From: Leuctra nigra
Taxonomy: Eukaryota; Arthropoda; Insecta; Plecoptera; Leuctridae
DNA length: 64,000 nucleotides
Direction of reading: 5' to 3'
Assembly: GCA_934045905.1 (NCBI GenBank)
Contig: OW203767.1
Location: 10,977,073-11,041,072 of the forward strand
Shown here: piece after piece, positions 24,508-36,543 of the stretch
Layout of the letters: every line of letters starts with the position of its first letter
How positions within the stretch are numbered: the stretch's first letter is position 1
Program-made: the position numbers and the translations under genes
The notes under the pieces: model-generated
Told to the model about the DNA's origin: nothing
The model's database searches: none
Seen by the model: only the letters and a program-made list of their open reading frames with translations

Positions 24508-26691
24508 TTTCATATTGAATTCAGACGATCACACGTAATGCGTAGGCGAAAGGTGACTTAAAATAGCAACAAAATAGTTTAGTTTAAAAAGAAATCTTGC
24601 GGAGGCGATAAATTGAAGACCCACTACAATCCACTGTTACATAAAGAGTGTAAATGTCAATCAGGTCAACCACGTAGGGAGTTTAAGAAAGAACCTAGGC
24701 TAGTTCATACTTTATCTTTAGTAATAATTTACATTATTCCAAATCGATATCTACTTTATAAATCTATAAGTACATGGTAGAACTTTATGTTGGGCGACTG
24801 TTGCTCAGAAATGACTATTTGGCGATCGATGGCAACACGCATGAGCATAAAATGACTGATATGACAAGACATTGACAGTAGGTCAACGACTTTAAAGTGG
24901 ATGATACAGCGAATTTGTTATTTTGACTAGTTAATTTTGTCTGCTTTGTTATTTTCATGTGACCCAAGGGAATTATACTTATAATTATGAGTTTTATGGG
25001 TGCAACCAAAGGTGCAATTTTTTTTCATAATAACAAAATAATATATTTTTTCTATAAAAACTTATTTTTTAATTTATATAGACTTGTGGAGCGGTTATAC
25101 CTGGGTGGACCGTGGAATATTGGGGAGAATAAGGTATAATACGAACAAATATGGATATAAACATATATACAGAGATTAGGATCGAGTTGTGAGATGAGGA
25201 TTGACTTTTAATTTGGAAGATACAGATTGCGATGTTTTGGTAGCATGAAAAGAAAGGATCATGAGTTAGGATGAAGATGAAATTAATTTCACAATAAAAT
25301 TACTTGATCCCGACACTTCTGGACGAGCTGTTTCGCATTTCTAACGTGTTACGCCCATGTTATTGCACACATGTTATTTGAATTATTAAAATTTAATTTG
25401 AAGTACTAAACAATTCAATGATTTTTTTTATTTGCTTAAAATCACAAGCCAATCATAAAAATATTTTAAATACATGTTAATCCAAATGTGAATGCTGACA
25501 CCTAGAAGTACCCGGTTAGGTACAAAAGATGTTTAGAAATGGAATAGACGAACGGCTTTCGTTTTCAGCATCCAGTATGCATAATTATAAGCGAACCTGT
25601 AGGTGGTCGGAGAGAGGAAATGGGAGACAATTATACGCCGTTGTTGCGATCTGGAGAATGTAGTAGACAGCCATTAGATTGGTGATCTTAGTGATAATTA
25701 AGATCAAATTAAGGTCATAAACAAATGTTTATGACCTATGAAACGTCCAAAAAGGCAGGCAAATAGTACCTTAAAACTATTAAAAATAGACCACAAAACC
25801 CCGAAAAAGGACAAATGAAATTTTATGGTATGTAATATTTGTCAACACATTATTTGATTTATCGTTTTAGGAGTTGGACTTGGAGCAATATATTAAAATT
25901 AACTTAAAATTATTGTATGAATGTGTCAATATGTCAAGTGTCAATTGTTGATTGCCATTCAAATGGTGGATGGAAGTTTTATGAATTGTGGTCTAGACCA
26001 AAATTCATAAAATTTGTAGCTCGCAACAAATATTTCATATTATTTTCCACAATAATTTTAAAAAAGGACAAAAAGACCTTAAAAAAGCAAGAAAAGGACT
26101 GAATTCATAAAAGAAAATGAGAAAAATGCATTTTCAGGCAAAATTAAACACATATTTTTGAAATCAGGAACACATATCATTTTTAGACTTGTCTGAACAA
26201 AAAACAAAAAAAATAATATGTCATAAACATCCTAGCCCTAGTGATAATCAATGAAGTAGCTGATATGAAATTAATATTTTTTCATATTTTCTTTGGAAAG
26301 GAGTACATTACACGTGAAAACATAAATTTGTTTGAATATTACACCTAGATCTTATATTATAATATTTTATTATATTGGTAATATTGGTATCCTGTGAAAA
26401 TGCTGGTATTATTTTACCTGGATATACTAGCAGTTGTGTTCAAAAATGATGTTTTGTGCCAAAATTGAATTTGAAAATTCAAGTAGAGTATTAAACAGTT
26501 CTGTTTTGGACAAATGAAATTAGATTTGACCTGAGTTGAATTCGAATGTGTTCTGTTTCAACTATGATTTTGTCTAACCAGAACGGAGCTCGAGCACACA
26601 GCTTCTCACTTGCCGGGCGAGCGCTCTAACAACAGAGCTTTAATTATTGGTTAGTCAATCAGGATCGATTATTGATTCATTTGGAAACAAA
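24508..26691. other. Intergenic region between genes A and B
   Basis: AT-rich. Segments at about 25310-25420, 25440-25520 and 26390-26600 are visibly homologous to 30415-30540, 31210-31300 and 31730-31930 downstream of gene C, so the gene B and C 3' flanks were duplicated with the genes. A tRNA-like fragment (TTGCCGGGCGAGCGCTCTAA) lies at about 26610. No gene was seen. Confidence 0.5.
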
Positions 26692-29234
26692 TTAGACAGT
26701 TTGCTCCAATAATGGTTGAGGCACCGACTCATGAGACTTCGATATTTTCTTCTTCAAATCACGGAAATGACTGAAGACTGTGATCCAGAAGCAGATGTTC
26801 AACGCTGAGAAGAAACAAAACACATAAAATATAAATAATAATAATAATAATAAATAATATAAATATATTTTATATATATAATAAAATAAAAAATAAAAAA
26901 TAAATATAAATGGCGACACAAAAATTCATGTATCTTATCGTCTGACGTCAAAAGTGCATATGTGGTTAGATTTCACGGCTGATTCACAGCTCCAAAAAAA
27001 TTATTTCACAACATGTGAGATTTTTCTTTTTTGAGATTAGTTCGAAAATCCATATATAATGTAAAAGTAGTTTAGTAGCACCAACAGTGTTTCTAGGTGT
27101 ACAGTTAAAATTATAGATTCAGTATGTTTTTCGTTGACATATCGAAGTTAAAAGTCAGATTCGAAATATTATTAAAGGCAACGTTTTATGTTAAAAGTAA
27201 AATCAATGATTTGTATCTTACCAACAGATACGATCAGAGCTTCGAAGATAGAGAATACTTTAAATGTTCTTTCCGTAGGATCAAGATACTTGTCGATGCT
27301 GTACCACATAAAGTAGACCGGTGCGCAGATCAAGAAGACCATGTAGAAGATCAGCCACGGTAGTAGACAATTCGCAATCTCCTGTAACAGTCAGTGTAGT
27401 CATGTAGTGGCTGTTTCTCTATAAGATCAGGGATATAATGTAGAAGATCAGCCACGGTAGCAGACAATTCGCCATTTCCTGTAAACGTCAGTGAAGTCAT
27501 GTAGTGGCTGTCTCTCTATAAGATCAGGGATATCATGGAAGATCAGCCACGGTAGTAGACAATTCGCCATTTCCTGTAACAGTCAGTGTAGTCATGTAGT
27601 GGCTGCTCTCTATAAGATCAGGGATATAATGTAGAAGATCAGCCATGACAGCAGACACTTCACAATCTCCTGTAACGGTCATTGTGTAGTGGCTGTCGCT
27701 CTGAGAGGTATGTAAATTGCAGATAGTCCGTAATGCTGATATTTACAGCCATCTGCAAACGCAGAGCTTTCTCGAAAGATCGAAAGTTTGTAATTATATC
27801 TTTTACGAAGTGATTGACTTACTGTGACTACACCGAAGATGAGAAGGCAGCTGACAGCGATGAGAGGGGCGTGAGTGATCGGTGCCACAGACAGTGCAAA
27901 GACTGCAATCAAGAGAATCCAAATTAGTAACAACCGTAACTTTTTCGTTAATTTTTTGTTTAATTTTTTTAAATGTACTAATTTATATTCATGCCAATCC
28001 ATGGAAAAATTAAATACTTTAAGAACACTATAGTTTCTGAGATAAATTGAGTTGCCTCCTTCATGTTTTCTTACGACAACCAAGTAAAACCGGGTCATTT
28101 TTAACCCGCCAGTGGCGCGTGACGATTCGTAACGGGAGTGGTTGCGTCATACCTATTCAATTGACTTTCATTATGAATTATGTATTCCATTTTGAGCGCT
28201 ACTTATTTTTTATTTGCATTATTGAAGGGCTAATAAAATATCTGAAAAAATAATATTGGAATATTGATTTAGATTCATAAGTTTATTTTTATTAATTTTA
28301 ATGAATAATGTTTAAAATAAGAAATTTTAGAGTATCTTTGCTTTTTCAAAATAAATAGATATATTTAAATTAGTAAATTTAAGCTCTACATATTTTTATT
28401 TTTATACATTATGGAGTCATTGTTCATAAAATAGGAGCATGTGATAGTTAATTTGCATGGTGGTTTCTATTGTAATTGAAATATCCATAATTTATGTAGT
28501 CCAAAAAGTGCAAAATTTTCTTATACCTCCCATGTCAAAGTTTGTTCATTTTTTTTCTCTGATGACATAAAATGGAAAACTCGTTAACGGAAGTTGCAAA
28601 ATTTCAAAAAGAATGTGCTATATCGAGGGACTAACCACGCTAAAATGTCATATTTGATAAATATACTCACTATTCAACATTGACGACCCTTGAACTCCTT
28701 CCAGAACCCAGATGAATATTGGCATTATCTGAAAGGTCAAGTTCGGTTAATATGTGATACAGAGAAAGAAGGGATCCAGAAAGAGGATGACATTTTATCT
28801 CTAAAAAAAAGTGATGTTTATTTAAGTATTCAGCACTGAGAATTTTTTTAAAATTAAATTAGCTATTCTATCACGCATAAACATTAATTATAGAAATTAA
28901 CCAGAAGTAAAGCTCTACGAAAAATGCACTAAAACAAGGATTTTGAAGCGGCAGGGAATTCTCAACAAAGGGAATTGTTGCCGTAAAAAATTACAGAACA
29001 CATTTTTTAAATAAATTACCATTGTGAAATCAAAACATCAAGGTATAACTAGAGAGGAAGGCATGACAGTACTTTTGACTTTTTATGAGAGTACTTATTG
29101 AGTGAACTTATAGCAAGGGTCTCCATTCGGCTCCTTAATTTTATATTATTTTTACTCACCAAAGAGTACACTCCAACCAATATCACACCACGTTTAATCG
29201 AACAAACCCTGCAAACCTTCTTAACGTCCACCAT
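26692..29234 (-). CDS. Gene B: small four-membrane-segment protein (LAPTM4/DUF4728-like)
   Basis: Exons (minus strand): 29234-29160, 28728-28671, 27902-27823, 27381-27222 and 26804-26692, with phases 0,1,0,1 and 161 residues. The N-terminus is MVDVKKVCRVCSIKRGVILV. Exon 2 is IMPIFIWVLEGVQGSSMLN, exon 3 ends AVSCLLIFGVVT, exon 4 begins EIANCLLPWLIFYM, and exon 5 is ALNICFWITVFSHFRDLKKK followed by a polar tail ending PLLEQTV. Hydrophobic stretches in exons 1-2, 3, 4 (first half) and 4-5 give four membrane segments. It is closest to gene C in exon 1, exon 4 and tail. All splice sites are good GT-AG. An older, diverged repeat array of exon-4 starts lies just upstream of exon 4. The family assignment rests on the Cys-x-x-Cys N-terminus and layout and was not verified by search. 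Confidence 0.85.
27382..27690 (-). repeat. Diverged tandem array of exon-4 starts, gene B
   Basis: Three further exon-4 starts end at 27478, 27573 and 27669, i.e. 97, 95 and 96 bp apart. They carry substitutions (CGCAATCTC has become CGCCATTTC twice). The unit length is the same as in gene A, suggesting an array already present in their common ancestor. Confidence 0.85.
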
Positions 29235-32040
29235 GTTAATATTCGCACAGAAGCTATCACCAGTTGTTAGCTTGTCGGAGACCGAAGTTCTATTAAAACT
29301 AGCAGGGAGTTGATTCGTTGTGCTTGAGAGATGGGTGGGGGGCGAGAGATCACTCTCATTAGCACATCGATTCGGCGATATGCAATTGGACCAAATACTT
29401 GGATCATCATTCATCAACATGTTGCACCCAGGGCGTATCCAGGATGAAATTCCTGGGGGGGGGGGAACATTACTAATATTTTGAAATGTCACAGTGGATA
29501 ACAAGGGGTTCGGGGACGTAGCCCCCGAGAAAATTTTTGATCAAGGTCATTTGTTTAGGTGCAATTTTGAAAATCACAGTGTATAGCTATTTTGGGGAAT
29601 TGTAATTTGAAAACTATTCAAAATTTGGTCTAAGAGATTTGAGAATAGGTGCTTATTAGGTATATGTACTGTACTTATCTGGATGCATGTCCGGGGTGCA
29701 TAGCCCCGGAAATTTTTGGAATTTTAACTCAATTCTAACCATTTTGAAAGGTTTTTGACATGATCCGTCTATTTTTTCGTGTTTTTTCACATATTATTTT
29801 AAATGTGCTTATTTTTTTAGAACTGCTATCACTGCTATTTGAATACTGATAACTTTTTCCTAAAATCTGAAGTCTGAGAAACCCCGTAGGTCATGATTTT
29901 TTATTGTGGTCTGATTCTGTATCAATGACGAACCTTTTTTGTGTGGAACAACTTGAATTTACCCTCATACGACATGTAGCAGAAACTGTATCTTTTTATG
30001 TGTAGTTTTAAGAACCTGGGGTGTGATTCCTGTTCGCATTTTATCTCTTATCCGTTGTTATGGACGTTAACATTAGAGTAAACAAAATTAATGATACGAT
30101 ACAGGAATGACACCCCTGAAGACTTGAGAAGAACCATGACCTACTCTGGATTAGCTAACTATCGATAGCTATAGTGGGCAAATTGCCATTGAATCCAGTG
30201 GGCGCGAATTCCACAACCAATAGGATTCACTAAATCTACAAACCACCGGCAGTTTACCCAGCTATATTATAACGTGTCCCAAATTAATAGATCCAGAGCA
30301 TTTCCAAATAAAAATACGTTGATAATTTTTTTGTCGTTGAATGATGTCACCGGATGTTGATAATTATGAGATTAATTGGTCCAATTCTATATATTTGCAA
30401 ATTGCGATTACGTTGACCCGCCAATTCTGGACGACTTATTTCGCATTTCTGAAGTGTTATTTCAATGTTTGTGCATGAACTAATACTGGTTTGTGTACAC
30501 ATTGCATTTGAATTACTGAAATTTCATTTGAAGAACTATACTTTTTTATTTGCTAAATTAAACTGTCAAAATGACCGGCGAGTTTGTCACTATTGTATTT
30601 CAACCAACTGCAGATTGTCCACAACCCGATATGATGTAAACATATCACTGAAGATATAAAAAATTTAAAGTTTTAATTTATTGAGCGAGCGACTCCTTTT
30701 GACTCTTTTGGCACGGACCTCTGTTTTTTCGGATTTTTTTCTGTTACTGAGGCTATACAGGCCACAGGTTTTCTTCGATGAGCTGAAATTTTGCACACAT
30801 GTACGGACAATATCTGGGCGTTGCAGACCCTAATTATTTTGAAATCTGTTCATTGGTTAAAATTTAAATAAATATCTCCTGACAGGTTGAAAAATGACTA
30901 TGGTCTTCCTTAAATCTGATCAAACTCATATTTTGCATGGTCATTAAGACCAACATTGTCTATTATTTTACAAATTTCCATCCCAATCAGTTTATAACGT
31001 ATACTTATTAGTTATTACGTATACGTATACGTATAAACTTATTGACATTTTTAATAGCTGTCAGAAATGAAGTATCGAAATGATGTTTTCCACTGCAACA
31101 TGAATCTGATTTGCTTACTACTTACTAGAATGAGACAGGGGATTACTTGGACAGACTTCTGATCACTTGTGATCTACATTTTTCATGTTTTATGTGATAA
31201 TTTGTATGATCGAAAGCTATTCATAAAAATGTATTAAATGCATACTTGACATTCACATTTTAATCCAAATGTGATGCAGACACCTCTACCGACTGAGCAA
31301 CTTGGACACGGATAGAGATCTTCGAGGAGAATGGAGTAAAGGTAAGCGAAGGAATGGTCACTATACGGACTGTCACCAGTGTTCATCATTTCATGGCTCG
31401 GGATATGACATTGTTTTCATCGAACATTGTGAAATTGGATTGGTGATCTTAGTGAAAATCCATGACAGTAACTGAGATGAAATTCATAATTTATTCACTG
31501 GAAAGTTCGAGTACATTACACGTAAAACTGAAACATACATTAAAATTGTTTATTTTCTGTGAAAATGCGGATCAGCACTGAGATCGTGTAACTTTTGTCA
31601 ACAGTCGATCGACAACTCTTAAGGGAGAATAACATTGATACGCCTTAGTCGATCGATTACAAAGTTGATTCAATGCTAATCTCTCATAAGAGTTGTCGAT
31701 CGTTTGTCCAGCAAAGTCATACGATCGCAGTGCAGCACTATTTCACCTGGTCAAACTAGCAGTTTTTTCGGTGACAAAAGATAAGTTGTGTGCCAACATT
31801 GAATTTGAAAATTCAAGTGGAGTAATTATTACTATACAGTTCTCTTTTAGATAAATAAAATGAGATTTGACCTGAGCTGAACTCGAATATGTTCTGTTTC
31901 AACTATGATTGTAACTAACCGATCTCTCACTTGCCGGGCGAGCGCTCTACAAACAGAGCTTTACCGGCTGGAAGAAGCTAAATGATTGAGTTGTAAATCA
32001 GAAACACAATCGAGTTTTTTATTATTGATTTGTGAAGCGG
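29235..32040. other. Intergenic region between genes B and C
   Basis: The gene B 5' flank has a G run at about 29453-29464 and a repeat-like 'gccccgg' segment to 29720. The right half is homologous to the gene B 3' flank (see 24508-26691). A hairpin element lies at 31572-31738 and a tRNA-like fragment at about 31920-31965. A run of GTATACGT words lies near 31019. No gene was seen. Confidence 0.5.
31572..31738. repeat. Hairpin MITE-like element
   Basis: CGATCGACAACTCTTA on the left pairs with TAAGAGTTGTCGATCG on the right. Pairing extends outward to CACTGAGATCGTGTAACTTT against the complementary right flank, for arms of about 55 bp. Confidence 0.65.
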
Positions 32041-35029
32041 TTAGACAGGTTGCTCCAAAGTTATTGTTGGTTGAGACTTTGGCTCAGGAGACGATTTACG
32101 TTTTTTCAATTCACGGAAATGTGTGAAGACGATTATCCAGAAGCAGATGTTCAAAGCTAAGGACAAACAACATATAGGTACGTGAATGTGTTATTCAAGA
32201 AAGTTTATTTCGATAGAGATGCTTGTTGATAATAGGTCCAGCCGTTTTCAAGATGTCATTCCTACCGGTTGCAAAATTCATGTACACTCAACAAATCATA
32301 AAACGGTATTTGAGCGAAACAGATTGGGCTGCTGCTGAGGTTCCTTGACAATCAATCCTTGTTATTATCAATGAAATCAGAGCTCACCTATACCAAAGTT
32401 AGACTTCATCGGATGATGCCATCAAATCTTTTCCAGCCAATCCATTTCTTTCAAATACCGTTTTATCTTTTGTTTGGGTGTAATCATCAGATGTCAAAAG
32501 TGCACGTGGTAACATTTCAGCTCAATCTGTTCAGACGTTTAGGCTGTGTGATTAATCTGAAGATTAAGTCATGCAATTTCAAGAATTAAATTAGACATTG
32601 TGGTGGGATTGCTCAAAATAAAATATTTTGAAAAATTGAGAGAGTTCCAATATTCAGATCCAGTAGTCCAAAAATTCCATGTGAATGTTTTTGTAGCACC
32701 AATGAAGAGACTTCAGTATGACACAGCTTTTAGAAGCGCAAAGTATGAATGGAGAGTGGACAATGTCGGTTTAATTTGTCAACACAATACATGACAATGC
32801 TACTGAGGCCCAGCTCATTTACGAGCTTCCCTATAGTATGCAATACTATCACTACGTCACTAGTACTACTATCACTAGTATGCAATACGTCACTTGTCAC
32901 CTTGGCTGGGAAGTGTCATCATCCTGTGCACTCACGCATGTAATTCGTAACTCATACTTTTGCAAGTATGACAGTAGTGTTTTTGAGCATGTTTCAGGCC
33001 CATTTTTCACCCTGAAGGTAGTGTTGTAAGGTAGCTAAATGTACCCGATAAGTACGGTTTTCAAACTTCATTTCTAGGCAACACCCCGAGAAAGGCACTT
33101 AAATAAAGTATCTGGTAGGTAGCTCGCGAACATAACGTAAAAACTGGGCTTGGCAGTGTCTAGCTACCGCTATATTATATCGCTATGCTGTATATCTTAC
33201 CTACGGATACGACCAGAGTTTCGAGAACATCAAATTCGCTGGATATTCTTCCAATATATGGACTATCCCATTCCGAGGCACTCGTAGTATTCTTCCTCTC
33301 ATTCTCGCGAGTTGCCCAATTCCGAGCCAAATTCATAATTACTTCATTCTCGTCGATGCTGTCCCACATAAAGTAGATCGGTGCCCAGATCAGGGACATC
33401 ATGTAGAAGATCAGCCATGGTAAGAGACAATTTGCTATCTCCTGTAAAGTCAGAATGTTTATGTAGTGGCTGTCGCGCTACATGGTTAGGGAGACTATAG
33501 AAGATCAGCCATGAGAGTAGGCACGTTGCAATTTCCTAAAGTCAGAGTAGTCACGTAGCGGCTGTTACTCTGCAGTATCAGTGAGTCCTAGATTAGCCAT
33601 GGCAGGAGAGAGACACTTTGCCACATTCTGTAACAGTCATTGCTTATATTTCAATTTTCACTGACCCAAATAATTTTGGAACAAGGGCTTCAAATAAAGA
33701 AAAAATGAGGGAGAGAATCGAGCTACTTATTTTGACTTTTTGGCACGCGGTCCTATGCATTTTCTCCGATCAAGCTTTTTGCATACATGTTGCATACACT
33801 TTTCAAATTATGTTCAAATATTAGTTTTTTCTTAAAAAAACATTATTTAAAAAAAAGGCACTGGATTTCGGTGCCAATTTTGCGTTTTTAACCAATTTCT
33901 TCAAATAGTGATGAATTGAAAAATAAATCGCGTTATTTCGTTATTTAATTTTTGCGTATTTATTATCAGCATGCAAAATATTGTCAAGAAAAAAGGAAAA
34001 AACACATTTTAAAATTTTCGCGATTTCGCGTCTCGCGAAATTAATAGTCTAGTGATTACAAGTTTGGAATTTGATCTTTTTGAAGTGAAACTTGACTTAC
34101 TGTGACCACACCGAAAATAAGGAGACAACTGACTAGGATGATAGAGATGTCAGTGAACTGTCCCATGGTCAGAGCAAATCCTACAGGAAAGAAAATGGTA
34201 ATTATGTACTTAGTGTCAGCTTACAGCGTTTAATAATTTAAAATGTCCCAGTTGATAAATACTCACTTCTGAATATTTCCATTCCTTGAACACCTTTGAC
34301 GAGCATGTTGAATATGGCCAATATCTGAAACATCAAGCATAGGTAAATACTTTCTGTGATAAAAATAAGGGATTCAAAAAGAGGATAAAAGTAGGTATTC
34401 TCCCTTAAAAAAGTGATGTTTAAGAAATTAGCATAGTGTCATCAAAAATGGGGCCAAGTTAACACAAAATACAAAACAAACAATACAAAAAAAATATATA
34501 TTTATATATATATATATATATATATATTTTTTATAAAAATACTTCTTGCTTCACGCATAAAACATTGGTATAGAAATTGTCCAGAAATCAAATATCTCTG
34601 CAAAAAATGCACTAGAACGACAATCCCAGTTTTTTTTAAATAGATTTTAAATTAACTCTTTGACTATTCAGCGCTGGTTATTAAATCTGAGGAGACTTTT
34701 TCCGAATTTAGCTGATGCTTTATACGGAGTGTTTTGTGTTTCTTTTTATTAAGACGAAATCGAAACCTCAGCCACCAAACCGTTTGAATTACAATTAATT
34801 ACTTATTACCACACTTTCTTTAGGGTAATTCATCATGTTAGGAAGGTACCTATACAAATAATTAACATGATGACATATCTCAAATAAAGTGTTAATAATA
34901 TCTGTAATCCTGAAAATTAAAAAACTACTACAATTTCATATTATTTTTACTTACCAAACAGTACACTCCAACCATTATCGCACCACGTTTAATCGAACAA
35001 ACATTGCAAACCTTCTTAACATCCACCAT
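32041..35029 (-). CDS. Gene C: small four-membrane-segment protein with enlarged loop
   Basis: Exons (minus strand): 35029-34955, 34324-34267, 34180-34101, 33441-33201 and 32156-32041, with phases 0,1,0,1 and 189 residues. It begins MVDVKKVCNVCSIKRGAIMV. Exon 3 ends LVSCLLIFGVVT. Exon 4 begins EIANCLLPWLIFYM and is 241 nt instead of 154-160, adding about 27-29 residues between membrane segments 3 and 4. This loop is charged and holds an N-glycosylation sequon (KNTTS), suggesting it faces the lumen or exterior. Exon 5 is ALNICFWIIVFTHFRELKKR with a tail ending TLEQPV. Gene C is the nearest relative of B. A short diverged exon-4 array lies just upstream of exon 4, and a fragment related to the end of the 4.6-kb repeat lies in intron 4. 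Confidence 0.85.
32985..33175. mobile_element. Diverged fragment of the 4.6-kb repeat's right end (intron 4 of gene C)
   Basis: It shares in order CATGTTT-AGGCCCA, TTCACCC-GAAGG, GGTAGCTAAATGTACCCGAT, CACCCCGA and CTTGGCAG-GTC with 21745-21965. It is clearly older than the two near-identical copies. Confidence 0.65.
33442..33640 (-). repeat. Degenerate tandem array of exon-4 starts, gene C
   Basis: Two further decayed exon-4 starts end near 33535 and 33627, about 92-94 bp apart, recognisable by AGATCAGCCAT and CTGTAACAGTCA words. This is the most decayed of the arrays. Confidence 0.75.
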
Positions 35030-36543
35030 GTTTAATTCCTCACAGAAATAAGCAGCAGTTGTTAGCTTTTCGGAGAGCGACGATCTATTAATTAAAAATA
35101 GCACCGACTTTGTTTCTTGTGCGCACGCCTATGGGTGGGGGAGTTATCACATATTATTCCATCACGCATGGCATTTTAGTCGACCTCAAGAGATAATCAA
35201 CAATCATCAACAATCATCAACAATTCTGGCAAAGACTTCGTAAATGGGAGATTTTTTTGTTGTTTTAAATTCCAGTTTTTACTTTTATAGAGTGAAGAAT
35301 TGGTTGATAGATTAAGTTTTTACTGTATTTCACGATAGCTTATCTTTGGCTCTGCCACAGAATGGGAGTCGTGAAAACACTTTAGAGTAAAAAAGTTTAG
35401 ATTATTTATTTCGAAATCGAGCATATTTACGGTTGCATATTCTTAGTTTTTCTAATAGCTGTCACTGTCAAACAACATGTATCCTACCATCTACACTCTT
35501 TATCATAGTTCTAATTCTTTAAATAAGTAAGTTGTAAGTGTTTTGTCACAGTCAATTAGTGCAGAATTCGCGAAGAATGTGCGAAGGAATTGTATATCCT
35601 GAACTCGTATTGGTTATGTAGAGTAAACTAGGAAAACGCTCGCTGTAGTTTACTTAAAACATTTTTTTTTTTACAAATTCGATCTCTTACTAGATACGAG
35701 TAGATGCGTCACCGGGCGAGAGATTTCTTTTGGTCACTTGCCCATAGGGCGAGTAGGGCGAATTTTAAATTTCGAGCCCTGCTTAAAACAATTTTTTTTT
35801 ACAAATTCGATCTCTTACTAATTATAAATTTAGAATTTAGAATGATTTGAAATTCAAAGAAATGCCATTTTACGCAAAGTATAGACCTAGAAGTTCAAGA
35901 TCATTTTTTTAAAGCGCCAAATATTTTTTTAAGAAATTCATCTTCTCAACTTTCGCTTCAATAAAAGTCTGTCTTCTTCAACCATCACGTCCACAATCTG
36001 AAAAATATTGCTGAATTCGTCGAAGGTAGATGGATTCAGATCTATGGCGCCAAGAAATCAATATATCACGTCCCCTAGAGAGCATAATATGTATATATTT
36101 CTCGTGTGTACCCCCCCCCCCCCACTCCAAAGATTTTCATTTGACCACTAGAGGCTTGCTCCATGTTCATAGCCCGCCAAATTCTCAAGATTATACCTAC
36201 AAAACAAAATTGGTGACAATATTATAAGCAAAATATTTGCAAAAGTAGGTAATCAGTATAATTCAAATAATAATTTTATTAAAATAACATTTAATAAAAT
36301 AATTGCATTTTAACTGAGATATTAACCAACAACCTTCAGAAATCTCAACTTGATCCAAGTCATAGTCTCTACAGATCAAACATATTTTTTCCTTTATAAC
36401 CTAAAGTCGATATAAAACACTTGTAATAACGCTGTGTTTGTGAAGAACAAGTACAACACTGTGATTATGTGGCGTGCGGTCCATGTGAGTCCAACTAGGC
36501 AGTGCCTAGTCACACAATTGTCTTGATCACTTGCAAATGAGTG
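35030..36543. other. Intergenic region between genes C and D
   Basis: AT-rich. A duplicated 'acaaattcgatctcttact' word occurs near 35675 and 35802, an 'aacaatcatc' triplet repeat near 35195-35225, and a C run at 36109-36123. No gene was seen. Confidence 0.45.

Noticed and set aside
29453..29464. Homopolymer G/C runs (also 36109-36123 and 48971-48985)
   Set aside because: Ordinary low-complexity tracts with possible assembly-length errors and no associated feature.
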